The notes beneath the pieces are model-generated. The model did no database searches and was not told the origin of the DNA. It worked only from the letters and a program-made list of their open reading frames with translations. A stretch of 64,000 nucleotides of DNA from Wandonia haliotis (GTDB lineage Bacteria > Bacteroidota > Bacteroidia > Flavobacteriales_D > Crocinitomicaceae): the NCBI RefSeq assembly GCF_039523435.1, contig NZ_BAAAFH010000022.1, forward strand, positions 434,001 to 498,000, read 5' to 3'. Each line of letters opens with the position of its first letter. Positions within the stretch are counted from its first letter, which is position 1. Positions 25,955 to 35,894 of this stretch are shown here, one piece after another. Made by a program: the position numbers and the translations under genes.

Positions 25955-27343
25955 TTAAGCAGACTTCTTTTTCTTTAACTCGCCTTCAAGATACAGCTTT
26001 GTACCTACCCCTGAAGGACGTGGAGCATCTGCATTGACAATATTCCCTTCATCATCCACGAGAATAAATCGCGGGATTGATTCTATTGCATATTCACGGA
26101 TGAAGAAAGAATGAAATGCGTTATCCGCAAACAGCTGGATACCTCTTAACTCTTCTTTCTCGACCATCTTTCTCCAGGTTGTTTTGTCTTTTAATTGGTC
26201 AACTGAGATACTCACAAAAACAATCTTCTCGTTTTGCATTTCTTCCGCCAGTTTTTTCAGAGCCGGAATTTCGTTCTTACAAGGCTGACACCAGGTAGCC
26301 CAGACATCAATATAGACAAACTTCCCTTTCAGGTCATCCAACGCGATGAAATCACCCGAAATTGATTCATAACGAAACTTTGGAGAAACCATTCCCGGAA
26401 GAAGTTTTTCCAACTGAGCATATTTTACACTCAAATCCTGCTTAAAAGATGCATCCGTTGTCGCATTTGCTAATTTTTCGTAGACTCCTTTCATGTCCTT
26501 GTTAGCGGTACTGAGGAAAAAAGAAGCTTGTTCAACCATCTGGTTTTTCAACTTCTCAATTTTTATTTCATCCAAAAAGGCAAAGTCTGAAGCATCCAGA
26601 TTCGGGTAATTTTTTTCAATTGATTTATAGAATTTTTCCATCTGAATGGCCGCTACCAAATCTGCATACTCTGTGAATTTTTCAAAATCCTCTACATTGT
26701 TTACATCTAACTTTCGATACGCCTCCGGATAAAAACTATCACTCAGCTTAAAGTCGGGATTCTGGGTAAAATACGGATGATAAGAAACATAGCTTCTCAG
26801 GAGGTTATAGTACTGATAATCCAATACTGTTGATTCTGACTTGCTAAAATCCGATGAAAATTTGTATTTCTCAAATTCTTTGTGAACGCCATCAAACATT
26901 CCTTCAAGCGTAGATTTGAATTCGTTTTCTTCTTTGCTGAAGAGTGCTTTGAAATCTACCTCATCGTCCGAAAAAGATTTTGATCTGAAGAGTAAATAAT
27001 TCAACCGCTCGTTTCCTGTTCCCGAATACGAAATCGTATTTATCCCACTTCCCGAAAGTGTCAGTGTAAGATCATCCCCTTTTTCAAAATAAACGGGAAC
27101 TTCAACTTCTCCGATTCGTAAATGATAATATTTTTCAAGACTTCGCAGCGTATCAGAAAAAGATCCGTTAACAACAGGTATTTCAATCGTATCGGAAAGA
27201 GAAATAAGTGTTACCACTTCCTCGTTGAGTCCCTGAGTTTCTCCTTTAAAAACAGCATATTCTTTTTTATCTGAACATCCGACTATCAGCACTGTACATA
27301 ACACGCCAAGCAGGCAAAATGTATGTTTTCTTTTACGTAGCAT
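25955..27343 (-). CDS. TlpA-family thioredoxin-like lipoprotein
   Basis: The 462-residue protein has a lipoprotein signal (LIVGC, Cys23). Its N-terminal beta domain is like DUF4369 (FKGETQGLNEEVVTLISL), and a helical middle follows. From about residue 325 there is a thioredoxin domain with VYIDVWATWCQPCKNEIPALKKL, containing the redox CQPC motif, and the cis-Pro region SIPRFILVD. Such proteins reduce disulfides of envelope proteins. A weak promoter (TTG-N20-TATCTTCG) precedes it. Confidence 0.9.
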   Translation of the reverse strand: MLRKRKHTFCLLGVLCTVLIVGCSDKKEYAVFKGETQGLNEEVVTLISLSDTIEIPVVNGSFSDTLRSLEKYYHLRIGEVEVPVYFEKGDDLTLTLSGSGINTISYSGTGNERLNYLLFRSKSFSDDEVDFKALFSKEENEFKSTLEGMFDGVHKEFEKYKFSSDFSKSESTVLDYQYYNLLRSYVSYHPYFTQNPDFKLSDSFYPEAYRKLDVNNVEDFEKFTEYADLVAAIQMEKFYKSIEKNYPNLDASDFAFLDEIKIEKLKNQMVEQASFFLSTANKDMKGVYEKLANATTDASFKQDLSVKYAQLEKLLPGMVSPKFRYESISGDFIALDDLKGKFVYIDVWATWCQPCKNEIPALKKLAEEMQNEKIVFVSISVDQLKDKTTWRKMVEKEELRGIQLFADNAFHSFFIREYAIESIPRFILVDDEGNIVNADAPRPSGVGTKLYLEGELKKKKSA

Positions 27344-27459
27344 TGTGTATTTTTTAATGAGCGAAGATAGATAAAAACAACCTTCAAAACAAAAATGACA
27401 TGCTGCTATTCATGCGAAAGTTCTTCTGAAACCTCCCTTCTTCTGCCGACGCAAATGTG

Positions 27460-27490
27460 AAAGGGCCGCCTCAAAATGAGACGACCCTTT
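27460..27490. terminator. Hairpin between the small ORF and the TlpA-like gene
   Basis: AAAGGG (27460-27465) pairs with CCCTTT (27485-27490) and continues inward through CG and CTCA/TGAG to an AAA loop, with two mismatches. It is a likely terminator for the 43-residue ORF transcribed on the minus strand. Confidence 0.65.
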
Positions 27491-27555
27491 CCGGACTGTA
27501 AACACGTTATGAAAACGCATTCTATCGGGTGGTACAGGTGAATACCTTGTTCAAC

Positions 27556-27687
27556 TTAGAAATAGTCTTCTTCATTCAGATCCATCGCTTCCAGTCTTTC
27601 GTCTGACATGAATTCAGAAATACTGAATATCACATAACAACTGAGCAGAACTCCCAAAGCAACCAAAGCTAAAATCAGATATACCAT
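27556..27687 (-). CDS. 43-residue single-pass membrane protein
   Basis: I read ATG at 27687 preceded by the A/G-rich AAAAAAGAGAAGAA. The product begins MVYLILALVALGVLLSCYVI, one transmembrane helix with a Cys, and ends with an acidic tail (DLNEEDYF). It lies between two hairpins as a separate transcription unit. Good ribosome-binding context and tidy flanks favour a real gene. Function is unknown; single-pass microproteins often modulate membrane complexes. Confidence 0.55.
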   Translation of the reverse strand: MVYLILALVALGVLLSCYVIFSISEFMSDERLEAMDLNEEDYF

Positions 27688-27707
27688 TTCTTCTCTTTTT
27701 TTGTTTT

Positions 27708-27739
27708 AACTGTCACCCCGGAGTTCCGGAGTGACAGTT
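27708..27739. terminator. Terminator of the 972-residue T9SS cargo gene
   Basis: AACTGTCAC-C-CCGGA pairs with TCCGG-A-GTGACAGTT around a 2-nt loop, a stem of about 14 bp. On the minus strand it is followed by AAAACAAAAAAAG; on the plus strand by TTTTAGTTTT. It lies 35 bp past the stop codon at 27774. Confidence 0.75.
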
Positions 27740-27773
27740 TTAGTTTTCCGGACTAAGGTCATTTTAACCCTTG

Positions 27774-30692
27774 CTAATTTTTAATCATGATAACGCTTTC
27801 AGCCGACCCGTCCGGAAAAACAACCCATACTCGATATGCTCCGGAAGCAAAATCCTCGCAACTAACACTCTTCACGTAAACTGTTTGATCAAACTGTACT
27901 TCCCAGTTCATCACTGCTCTACCGGATATATCGACCAGGGATATACGTCCTTCTCCCCGGATTGGATTTTCAATTTTTATCAGTGTATTCTCATTGGCAG
28001 GGTTCGGATATAAACTAATGCTCATATCATTGTTTACTACTTTACAATCTGCTGAAACCGGTCCGTATTCTGTCGCCTCGCCATCGAGATCCACTTGTAT
28101 CAATTTGTAATAAACGATTCCTTCCATTGTTGCAAAATCTGTAGTTCTGTAATTCAGTTCTTCATTTGAAGTTCCTGCCGCATCAATTCTGTCCAGTTCT
28201 CTCCACTCTATTCCGTCATTACTACGCAATACAGAGAAGTAATCGGAATTGTTTTCAGAAACTGTCTGCCATAAAATTTCTGCTTCTCCTGAAGAACAGT
28301 CTACATCAAAATAAGTCAATGATACAGGCAACGGTGATAGTGTTGAGTTTCCATGTAACCAGAACTCCGAGAAAGAAGGTATATCGTACTCAACATAGTA
28401 TCCATTTGCATCAAAACCGATGAAGTAATTGTTTGCCTGATCCCATGCCAGTTGTGCATGCGCTGTCGTTTGACCGGAAGTACAATTATCCAAAGGAGAA
28501 TTATTTTCCAGAGCCGGAACAACTTCATTATGGTATTTAGACAGTTGTAAATCCGCAATAGACAATACATCGTCTTGCTCGGACAGGTTTATATTGGCCT
28601 GTGACTCCAGTTCATTGTATTCATCTATATCAAGGTACAGACGTACAGTCACATCGGATGCCGGTTGAAAATCCGGTGAAATCAACCAACTTCTTCCCAA
28701 TACCATTGTATTAAATTGTGGTGAGAGTGGATTCTGACAAGCCGGAACATCTATCGGGTTACCATGCACGTAGGAAACAGAAGTTACATTTCCCAGATTC
28801 TGTCCATGTGAGTTTACAGAAGCGATGAGTCTACCGTCTTTTGAAAAGTGTACAAATCCATTCTGATTTACCACACAGGTTCGTGAATCTCCATCCAGTC
28901 CTAATGTCTCCGGCACATCTGCAACTACTGTAAACATAGCATCACCAGAAACATTACAGTACCCTTCTCTTCTTGCGTAGAATGTTTGTGTACCGTTTGC
29001 TATTAAAGTCAATGAAGACCCGATTTCTAAAATATTACCTCCTCCATTGGGTTGAGCATACCAGTATATGTCTGCGCCTGTACCCGAAACCCCACCGGAA
29101 GCGGTCAAAGTAACTTCTGTCCCCGGACAAACAGGTGAATCGCCTGAAATAACCGGAGCTTCAGAGTCAGTTCCTCCATCTGTGATCGTTAATACATAAT
29201 CTCCTGATTGTGCATTATTTCCTGTCACATAAATGTAGTACAACACTCCGGATACCGATGTAAAGTTTAATTCTGATTGCACTCCACATGCATTATCATT
29301 CCCTGTCACACAGTTTAAATTTCCACATTCTCCACTGTATACAAATAGTTTAGTATCAAATGAAGATCCACATAAACTAACATTCAATGGTGTACCGCGT
29401 CCTAATAATCGATACCATACACCGGGAGCAGTTGATGCGGTTGTTGTACATCCGGGACCTGCACCTGAATTGGAAGCAGAATATGTGCTACCCATATCGG
29501 TATAAACTTCTCCACATCCCAGATTTATACTTCTGGCGTTTTCACACAAATCATTTACCGGAGGACATCCAAGCTGAACCGTAAACGGCACTTCATCTGA
29601 GCTTTCCGCATCCAACATAAAGTAATATTCTACTCCTCCTGTAAGCGCCACTGAAAAACTATTCTGTGTGTAGATTCGTCCCAAATAAGCCCACCCTGCA
29701 GCGTTACAACCTAGAGATGCTTCTTTATAGAAAAGGTCAATCCAGTCATCAGCAGAAGTAATATCAAGCACATACGTTGCTGATACGGAAGGCGTATATC
29801 GGAAAATCTCCTCTTTTCCGGGGGTAACCACAGGACCACCATAATTACTCCATGCTCCGGAACCGGAATTAATCGTAAAATCTTCCTGTAAACCGCAAGA
29901 CAAGTCGTTAATTACCAAACAAGGATTATATTGTGGTCCGCATGAGATACACTTAATCGTTGTCGTTCCGCATGTAGTTGCTGTTCCGCAAAACTCATCC
30001 GTGTTATAGTGAATGTAATAGGTTCCTGAAACAGTTGCAGTAAAAGATAATGGTGCCGGACCATGTGCAACCACAGTTCCGTTATACGCTGAATGACGCA
30101 CTGTAATATACCCTCCGTTACTATTGTTTACCTGATAATCGCTCCCCTGTACTAAATTAGAAACCGTACTATACTCATTCTGATAGTTACAAGAGCTAAT
30201 TGTAACTGTACTTTGATTGGACGGCGCTGAAGCAGAACCGTATGCATAATTATTTGTACACGGAGCACCCGCAGGACCTGAACATTTTACGCTTCGTGTC
30301 ATACAGGAAGTAGAAGTACCACAAGAAGAATTCACGTGGCTAAAGAATCGCACTGTTCCTGTAAAAGTAGCCGTCCAAACTACCGATTGTGTACCCCATA
30401 CCAAAGGCGCATTACTGGTAGTTGCGATTGTAACATAATCTGTACTGATACTACTTTGAAACTCGTACTGATATCCGGCTATAACAGACACATTCGAATA
30501 CTCACCACGGTATCCGCAGGTTGTTATTGTTTCGAAATTACCTGTACACGCAGGAGTAATGCTTCCATATAAACCATAAGGTGCTGAAGTACATTGCGCA
30601 TTCACGTTAAAAGATACTCCACTCACCAGTACACCCAAACAGATCAGGAACCCCGTCCCATAATCTTTTACTTTTTGTATAAATGCTTTCAT
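27774..30692 (-). CDS. Large Cys-rich secreted protein with T9SS type A sorting domain
   Basis: The 972-residue protein has a signal peptide (ending NVNAQ). Two related N-terminal domains (about 33-140 and 143-248) each contain CxYxxEYSxVS, a GTY or GTV strand and a CGT cluster. Next are PPC-like beta domains with GGVEYYFMLDAES and GVLYYIYVTGNNAQSGDYVLTI, and an Ig-like segment (VCPGTEVTLTASGG). The end has SLYPNPANENTLIKI and closes with a type A sorting domain of about 85 residues. It is likely an extracellular or surface enzyme or adhesin, but no catalytic domain is recognised. Confidence 0.88.
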   Translation of the reverse strand: MKAFIQKVKDYGTGFLICLGVLVSGVSFNVNAQCTSAPYGLYGSITPACTGNFETITTCGYRGEYSNVSVIAGYQYEFQSSISTDYVTIATTSNAPLVWGTQSVVWTATFTGTVRFFSHVNSSCGTSTSCMTRSVKCSGPAGAPCTNNYAYGSASAPSNQSTVTISSCNYQNEYSTVSNLVQGSDYQVNNSNGGYITVRHSAYNGTVVAHGPAPLSFTATVSGTYYIHYNTDEFCGTATTCGTTTIKCISCGPQYNPCLVINDLSCGLQEDFTINSGSGAWSNYGGPVVTPGKEEIFRYTPSVSATYVLDITSADDWIDLFYKEASLGCNAAGWAYLGRIYTQNSFSVALTGGVEYYFMLDAESSDEVPFTVQLGCPPVNDLCENARSINLGCGEVYTDMGSTYSASNSGAGPGCTTTASTAPGVWYRLLGRGTPLNVSLCGSSFDTKLFVYSGECGNLNCVTGNDNACGVQSELNFTSVSGVLYYIYVTGNNAQSGDYVLTITDGGTDSEAPVISGDSPVCPGTEVTLTASGGVSGTGADIYWYAQPNGGGNILEIGSSLTLIANGTQTFYARREGYCNVSGDAMFTVVADVPETLGLDGDSRTCVVNQNGFVHFSKDGRLIASVNSHGQNLGNVTSVSYVHGNPIDVPACQNPLSPQFNTMVLGRSWLISPDFQPASDVTVRLYLDIDEYNELESQANINLSEQDDVLSIADLQLSKYHNEVVPALENNSPLDNCTSGQTTAHAQLAWDQANNYFIGFDANGYYVEYDIPSFSEFWLHGNSTLSPLPVSLTYFDVDCSSGEAEILWQTVSENNSDYFSVLRSNDGIEWRELDRIDAAGTSNEELNYRTTDFATMEGIVYYKLIQVDLDGEATEYGPVSADCKVVNNDMSISLYPNPANENTLIKIENPIRGEGRISLVDISGRAVMNWEVQFDQTVYVKSVSCEDFASGAYRVWVVFPDGSAESVIMIKN

Positions 30693-30783
30693 AACTTACT
30701 TTTTTACGTTTTTATTTACTAAGTCCGAACCTGTATCCGACTAATCAGTTATGAAAATTGTGCCAAAGCACCTAAACAAGAGT

Positions 30784-30808
30784 TAACTCATTGAAAAACA
30801 ATGAGTTA
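30784..30808 (-). terminator. Terminator of the RiPP biosynthesis/export operon
   Basis: TAACTCATTG (30784-30793) and CAATGAGTTA (30799-30808) form a perfect 10-bp stem with a 5-A loop (T-rich on the minus strand), about 175 bp after the TolC-like stop codon. No long T tract follows, so strength is uncertain. Confidence 0.6.
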
Positions 30809-30832
30809 TACATATTGTCGTTTTCGATAATT

Positions 30833-30847
30833 TTCCATATTTGGGAA
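30833..30847. promoter_or_regulatory. TTCC-N6-GGGAA palindrome, copy 1
   Basis: TTCCATATTTGGGAA, one of four intergenic copies of this 15-bp imperfect palindrome in the window (others at 40056, 46103 and 48893). Possibly a binding site for a shared regulator. Confidence 0.35.
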
Positions 30848-30981
30848 TGATTTCTATTTTCAGGAATTGAAACCTGTTACCAATACTCTGGTAATTTCAC
30901 TTTATTATCAAACAAAAGGCTAGGCCTATTTAAGGCAAAAAAGATTCTATTGTAACAAGAATAGTATGGTATAATTATTCC

Positions 30982-32322
30982 TTATTCTAAATAAAAACCT
31001 AAAATTATTTTCTTAAATAATAGTTGGTATTTGGTCTGTAATAGTTCTGATTGAGCTGTGAATAATTTGTTTTTAGCTTCTTCCAGTTCAGTGGCTGTCA
31101 GATTGCCTGTTTCGAAAAGTAACTCACTGTGTTCAAAATTTAAGCGAGCTGATCGACTTACTGTTTCTAAAGACAAAAGTTGTGTTTCTGCACTTGAAAT
31201 TTCCATTTTCAATTGTGCCAGTTTTTGCGCCTGTTCATTGTACTCCCTTTGCTTATTTAGATGTAGTTCTTTGAGTTCTAATTCCTGTATTCTCACCTGA
31301 TTCCGTGTCCCGTTTTTATTGAAAATAGGAATACTTAGCGTTGCAAATACAGATTGGTAAAAGTTGTCATTTACCTGTTGGTTAAATGGGCGTGTAACAT
31401 ACTCTCCCGATGGAGATAGAGCTTTATTATTACCAGAATAACCACTTCCTAAAGAACCACTAAGTATCAGAGTAGGATAATACCTTCCTTTAACCGATTT
31501 AATCAGGTAAACTTGTCTTTGAATATCCGTTTCAATTTTAAAAATTTCAGGAAAAGTTACTGAATCAGCAGAAGCCGTATTCATAGTAAATTCACCAAAT
31601 GAAGGTGAAATAGCAAAACTGTCTCTTATAGTAACATTTAGCACTTGTTGTAAGAGTAGCAGGGAATAGGCTAAATCATTACGGGCTTTTGTTAGGGTAT
31701 ATCGGTCTCTTTCCAATTGAGCATTCAATTCCAAAAGATTAGCATTTGTAGCCTGATTCTCTGAAAAGAACTCTTGAACACGTTGATATTGTAAGTTGGT
31801 TTTATAAGTTGTCTTTTCACACAATTCAACCACGTCTTTATTTAATAACACTTGTAAAAAAGCTGCTGCAACATCAATCTTTACATTCCTTTCCGTAATC
31901 TGCTGTTCCAGTATTTTTGTTTGTGTGTTTAACCTACTGATTTGAATCCCGTAATACTTTTGCAGACCTGAAAATAAGGTAATACTACTATTGAGATAAA
32001 AATTATCATACATAACACGGCTTGTTGCAAACTGATTGGTAAATAAATCTATGGTTTGTCCCCAATTATAACCGTGTGTTATTCCTCCATTAAGTGAGGG
32101 AAGTAAGTCTTGTCTGGCATTTCTAAGCTCAATTTCTGCTTTTTGGTATTGAAACAGTCCTGATTGTAATGACAAGTTATTTTGTAAAGCGGTATCAATA
32201 CATTTATCTAATGTCCAGAATTGAGAAAAAGAAAAAGCAGGAACAAAAAACAATACAAAAATTACTCTTTTTGCTTGTCTTTGAATACAAGTGAGGTCTA
32301 TTTTTCTTTTTTGACAGATCAT
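30982..32322 (-). CDS. TolC-family outer-membrane efflux protein of the RiPP exporter
   Basis: The 446-residue protein starts with a hydrophobic signal (VIFVLFFVPAFSFSQ). Two TolC-type repeats follow: CIDTALQNNLSLQSGLFQYQKAEIELRNARQDLLPS near residue 45, and the second half with long coiled coils (LKELHLNKQREYNEQAQKL and SARLNFEHSELLFETGNLTATELEEAKNKL). It forms the outer-membrane duct partnering the HlyD and ABC proteins encoded upstream, and overlaps the HlyD gene by 4 bp. It presumably exports the modified peptide. Confidence 0.88.
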   Translation of the reverse strand: MICQKRKIDLTCIQRQAKRVIFVLFFVPAFSFSQFWTLDKCIDTALQNNLSLQSGLFQYQKAEIELRNARQDLLPSLNGGITHGYNWGQTIDLFTNQFATSRVMYDNFYLNSSITLFSGLQKYYGIQISRLNTQTKILEQQITERNVKIDVAAAFLQVLLNKDVVELCEKTTYKTNLQYQRVQEFFSENQATNANLLELNAQLERDRYTLTKARNDLAYSLLLLQQVLNVTIRDSFAISPSFGEFTMNTASADSVTFPEIFKIETDIQRQVYLIKSVKGRYYPTLILSGSLGSGYSGNNKALSPSGEYVTRPFNQQVNDNFYQSVFATLSIPIFNKNGTRNQVRIQELELKELHLNKQREYNEQAQKLAQLKMEISSAETQLLSLETVSRSARLNFEHSELLFETGNLTATELEEAKNKLFTAQSELLQTKYQLLFKKIILGFYLE

Positions 32323-33617
32323 TGAAATAAATCTCTGAGTTGATTAAAAATACGATCCGTTATTCGAAGGTCTTCTGTTATAATTTCAGCAGTACCACTC
32401 ATTTCAGGTGTGTAACTAATTGTTTTATGATAACTTGTCTGTAAACCTCCTTTCAATACGACTTTAACCAGATAATTATCTTCATTTGCTATCAGTGAAA
32501 CCGTTTGTACTTCCCCCTCTAGTTGCCCATATTCATGATGAGGGAAATTATCAAGTTTCAATATTACTTTTTGCCCCGATTTTACCTTTCCGAACCCTGC
32601 TTTCGGGATTTTTAAACAGGCAATATAATTTTGATTGTCAGGTATAACCGCAAAAATTTCCTTCCCCTGTTCAACAAATTGATTCTCTGAAAGGCTCTCT
32701 AAGTACGTCAACCGTCCTTTAACCGGACTGGTTATCTGGTAGTTTCTTTGCCAAGTAGCTAACAGACTTTCGAGGATAGAAATTTGACTTTTAATCTCAA
32801 AGAGTAAATTCCGTTTTTCCTTTCCGAAATTGAAGGTAAGCTCATTTAATTGTTTTTCTAATTCTGTAAGGGTAATTGCAATCTGAATTTTACTCTTTTC
32901 AAGCTCCTGAACAGCATTTATCGTACTTTCGTAACTCTTTTCCCGATCAAAAAAGTCTATTTGTGAAATAACACCTTTTTCGTACAACGTTTTATCTGAT
33001 GTGAATTTCTCCTGCGCATTCGCCAAAAGTCTTTTTTGTCGAACTGCCTGTTTAGTCACTAAATCCAATAGAGCACTTTGATTTTCTATCTGTTTTTTGG
33101 TGTTTTCAATAGTAAAAAGAACATTGTTTTCTTTCAAAAGTGAATAGTATTGTTGCAAAGCTGTTCTTAGTGCAGAGTAGTTTGCCTGCAATTCACCAAA
33201 AACATATTCTTGTTCTGTTAAATCCAGTTCCTCCAGCTTATTTAGCTCATACGCTTCTTTGATCTCTGTTATTCTCTCTGATAAAAAAAGATGGGCTTTA
33301 TCTGATAAGGTACTTTGTATGGAAGCAATCGTTTGTTCCCTATCTATTACCTGATTATCCGTAATAAAAATTTTTTCGAGTTCCCCTGAAGACTTGACTA
33401 CTAGCTTAACAGGAGGTGTAGAAGTCGTTAAAGTTGCCGTTCCTGTGATAACATCAGGGTACTTAATCAGCCAGGCAAGGAATAGAAATAATACTATAAC
33501 CCCCAAAATAAGTGAGATCCCCCAACGAATCATCCAATTGGGAACGTGTGACATTATCTCCTGAACTTCATCCGAGCGTATTTCTACCTCCTGTTTATGG
33601 TGATTTTCTTGCGGCAT
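32319..33617 (-). CDS. HlyD-family periplasmic adaptor of the RiPP exporter
   Basis: A 432-residue membrane-fusion protein. One transmembrane helix lies near residues 31-50 (WGISLILGVIVLFLFLAWLI), followed by a lipoyl-type half (VKSSGELEKIFITDNQVIDREQ), a long coiled coil (about 90-260), the second lipoyl half (SPVKGRLTYLESLSENQFVEQG) and a beta-barrel domain. It bridges the C39 ABC transporter and the TolC-like protein. Gaps of 4 bp to both neighbours show one operon. Confidence 0.9.
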   Translation of the reverse strand: MPQENHHKQEVEIRSDEVQEIMSHVPNWMIRWGISLILGVIVLFLFLAWLIKYPDVITGTATLTTSTPPVKLVVKSSGELEKIFITDNQVIDREQTIASIQSTLSDKAHLFLSERITEIKEAYELNKLEELDLTEQEYVFGELQANYSALRTALQQYYSLLKENNVLFTIENTKKQIENQSALLDLVTKQAVRQKRLLANAQEKFTSDKTLYEKGVISQIDFFDREKSYESTINAVQELEKSKIQIAITLTELEKQLNELTFNFGKEKRNLLFEIKSQISILESLLATWQRNYQITSPVKGRLTYLESLSENQFVEQGKEIFAVIPDNQNYIACLKIPKAGFGKVKSGQKVILKLDNFPHHEYGQLEGEVQTVSLIANEDNYLVKVVLKGGLQTSYHKTISYTPEMSGTAEIITEDLRITDRIFNQLRDLFQ

Positions 33618-33621
33618 ATTC

Positions 33622-35811
33622 CTATTTTCCTAGTTCCAATTGATTTTTAACCAAATCAAAATACCTTCCTTTCAACTTCACCAATTCTTCATGCGTTCCT
33701 TTTTCATGAATCTTTCCGTGTTCCAATACAACAATTTGATCGGCATTCTTTACCGTACTAAGTCGGTGAGCAATAACAACAGCAGTACGCCCTTTAAAAA
33801 AAGTATTCAGGTTTTCCATGATAACCCGTTCATTATTTGCGTCTAAAGCACTGGTAGCTTCATCAAAAAAAATAAACTCCGGATTCTTATAGACAGCACG
33901 AGCAATTAAAAGACGTTGTTTTTGTCCCGTACTCATTCCCACCCCTTCCATACCTATTTTTGTATTGAAGCCTAATGGCAATTGATCTATATAATCCTGA
34001 ATATTAGCGATTTTAACAGCGTGTTGTAACAACCTTTTATCAATAGTATCTTCACCCACGGCAATATTATTGGCTATGGTATCATTAAAAATATAGCCTT
34101 CCTGCATTACTACACCACTTTTGGAGCGCCAAGCATACTGACTGATAGAGCTAAGATTTGTGCTCCCGATTTTTATTTCTCCCAGTTGCGGTTCATAGAA
34201 TTTTAAAAGCATTTTCATTAATGTTGTCTTTCCGCTACCGCTAGAACCAACAATAGCGGTAAGTTTTTGGGCAGGAATAACCAAATCCAATTCCCTTAAT
34301 ACTTCTTCTGTACTTCCGATATATCTGAAATGGACATTATGTAACTCAAAATCCTTACCTATTGGAATATCATGTACTTTATTCTCTTTATCCATTTCTT
34401 CATCTTCTCGGTTATGGATTTCTGATAAACGTTCTAAAGCAATTTTTGCGTCCTGAAAAGAATACACAAATACAATTAATTGTTGAATAGGGCTATTTAA
34501 TTGACCTATGATATAGGAAATTGCCATCATCATTCCAAGCGTTATTTCGCCGTCAATAACCAATTTAGCAGAAAACACACTAATTAGAATGTTTTTCAGC
34601 TCATTTATAAAACTTGACCCAATAGATTGGGTTTGTTCCAAGGCAAGACTCTTAATAGAAATTTTAAACAACCGAGCCTGTAAAAATTCCCAACTCCATC
34701 GCTTTTGTTTTTCAGCATTATGCAGTTTAATTTCCTGCATTCCGTTAATGAGTTCTATAACTTTACTTTGTTCATTACTCATTTGAGAAAAACGTTTGTA
34801 GTCTAAATCCTTACGTCTTTTGAGAAAAAGGAGTACCCACACAAAATACATAGTACTACCAATAAAAAAAATAGCAAATATTTTTAAATCGTACCACGCT
34901 AGTACACCTCCAAAGATCACCAGATTAAAGAACGAAAATAAGGTATTTAAGGAGGTTGAGGTAAGTAGATGTTCAATACGTTGATGATCTGCGATTCGCT
35001 GCATTATGTCACCTGTCATTTTGGAATCAAAATAGGCAATCGGAAGATTCATCAGTTTGATAAAGAAATCGGAAATCAGCGAAATATTAATTCGGGTACT
35101 CAGGTGTAATAATATCCAACCTCTAATGATTTCAATTCCGGTACGTCCTAGAAACAAAAAGATCTGTGCAATTAATATCAGGTAGATAAAATTTATATCC
35201 TGATTTTGAATCCCAACATCAACAATACTTTGTGTTAAAAACGGAAAAATTAGTTGAAGTAAAGACCCTGCTAGTAGCCCTAAAATAAGCTGAACAAGGA
35301 ATCGCTTATAACGGAAAATATATTGATACAAAAAAGAAAATCCTTTTTTGTGCTCTATGTCATCTTCTTCTTTCTGGTTTAAACGAGGGGTCGGTTCAAG
35401 TAACAAGGTAATTCCTTGTTCCGTTTCAGCATTAGCATTGTCTCCTATCCAGTTTTTAATAAAATCTTTATGCGTGTATTGAATAAGACCATGAGCGGGG
35501 TCGGCTACATAAACTTTCGATTTTGCAATTTTATAGACAATAACGAAATGCTCTTGCTTCCAGTGAACAATGCATGGCAGAGGAGCATCTTCTTGAAGTT
35601 TTTGAAAACTCACTTTAACACCTAAAGTTCTAAAACCTATCTTTTCTGCGGCATCAGCAATATTTTTTAAGCTAGCTCCTTCTCTAGTGGTTTCAGAAAT
35701 ACTACGCAATTTTTGTAAAGCAACCGACCTTCCGAAATGTTTAGCAATCATGCGAAGACAAGTGGGACCACAGTCCATTGAATCATATTGTTTGTAAAAT
35801 GGGAATGACAT
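33622..35811 (-). CDS. C39-peptidase-containing ABC transporter (bacteriocin/RiPP exporter)
   Basis: The 729-residue protein has three parts. The N-terminal C39 peptidase (1-140) carries QYDSMDCGPTCLRMIAKHFG with the catalytic Cys, and the His in PCIVHWKQEHFVIVY. An exporter membrane domain (about 165-450, six helices) follows. The nucleotide-binding domain (about 480-729) has VGSSGSGKTTLM, a signature-like GMSTGQKQR, and FFDEATSALD. Enzymes of this type cleave leader peptides after a double glycine while exporting the product. The precursor encoded in the same cluster ends its leader in Gly-Gly, a direct fit. Confidence 0.95.
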   Translation of the reverse strand: MSFPFYKQYDSMDCGPTCLRMIAKHFGRSVALQKLRSISETTREGASLKNIADAAEKIGFRTLGVKVSFQKLQEDAPLPCIVHWKQEHFVIVYKIAKSKVYVADPAHGLIQYTHKDFIKNWIGDNANAETEQGITLLLEPTPRLNQKEEDDIEHKKGFSFLYQYIFRYKRFLVQLILGLLAGSLLQLIFPFLTQSIVDVGIQNQDINFIYLILIAQIFLFLGRTGIEIIRGWILLHLSTRINISLISDFFIKLMNLPIAYFDSKMTGDIMQRIADHQRIEHLLTSTSLNTLFSFFNLVIFGGVLAWYDLKIFAIFFIGSTMYFVWVLLFLKRRKDLDYKRFSQMSNEQSKVIELINGMQEIKLHNAEKQKRWSWEFLQARLFKISIKSLALEQTQSIGSSFINELKNILISVFSAKLVIDGEITLGMMMAISYIIGQLNSPIQQLIVFVYSFQDAKIALERLSEIHNREDEEMDKENKVHDIPIGKDFELHNVHFRYIGSTEEVLRELDLVIPAQKLTAIVGSSGSGKTTLMKMLLKFYEPQLGEIKIGSTNLSSISQYAWRSKSGVVMQEGYIFNDTIANNIAVGEDTIDKRLLQHAVKIANIQDYIDQLPLGFNTKIGMEGVGMSTGQKQRLLIARAVYKNPEFIFFDEATSALDANNERVIMENLNTFFKGRTAVVIAHRLSTVKNADQIVVLEHGKIHEKGTHEELVKLKGRYFDLVKNQLELGK

Positions 35812-35894
35812 TTTTAGAAAGGTTTTATCTTACAACAGAATTATTTCTACTCGTCTGTTTTTTATGTGGTTGCTATTGATTTTTTTTCAAAACG

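Larger units (their letters stand above)
30693..30981. other. Intergenic region between RiPP exporter operon and T9SS cargo gene
   Basis: This 289-bp AT-rich stretch holds no gene. It contains the exporter operon terminator (30784-30808) and one copy of the TTCC-N6-GGGAA palindrome (30833-30847), about 140 bp upstream of the T9SS cargo start. Confidence 0.6.
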
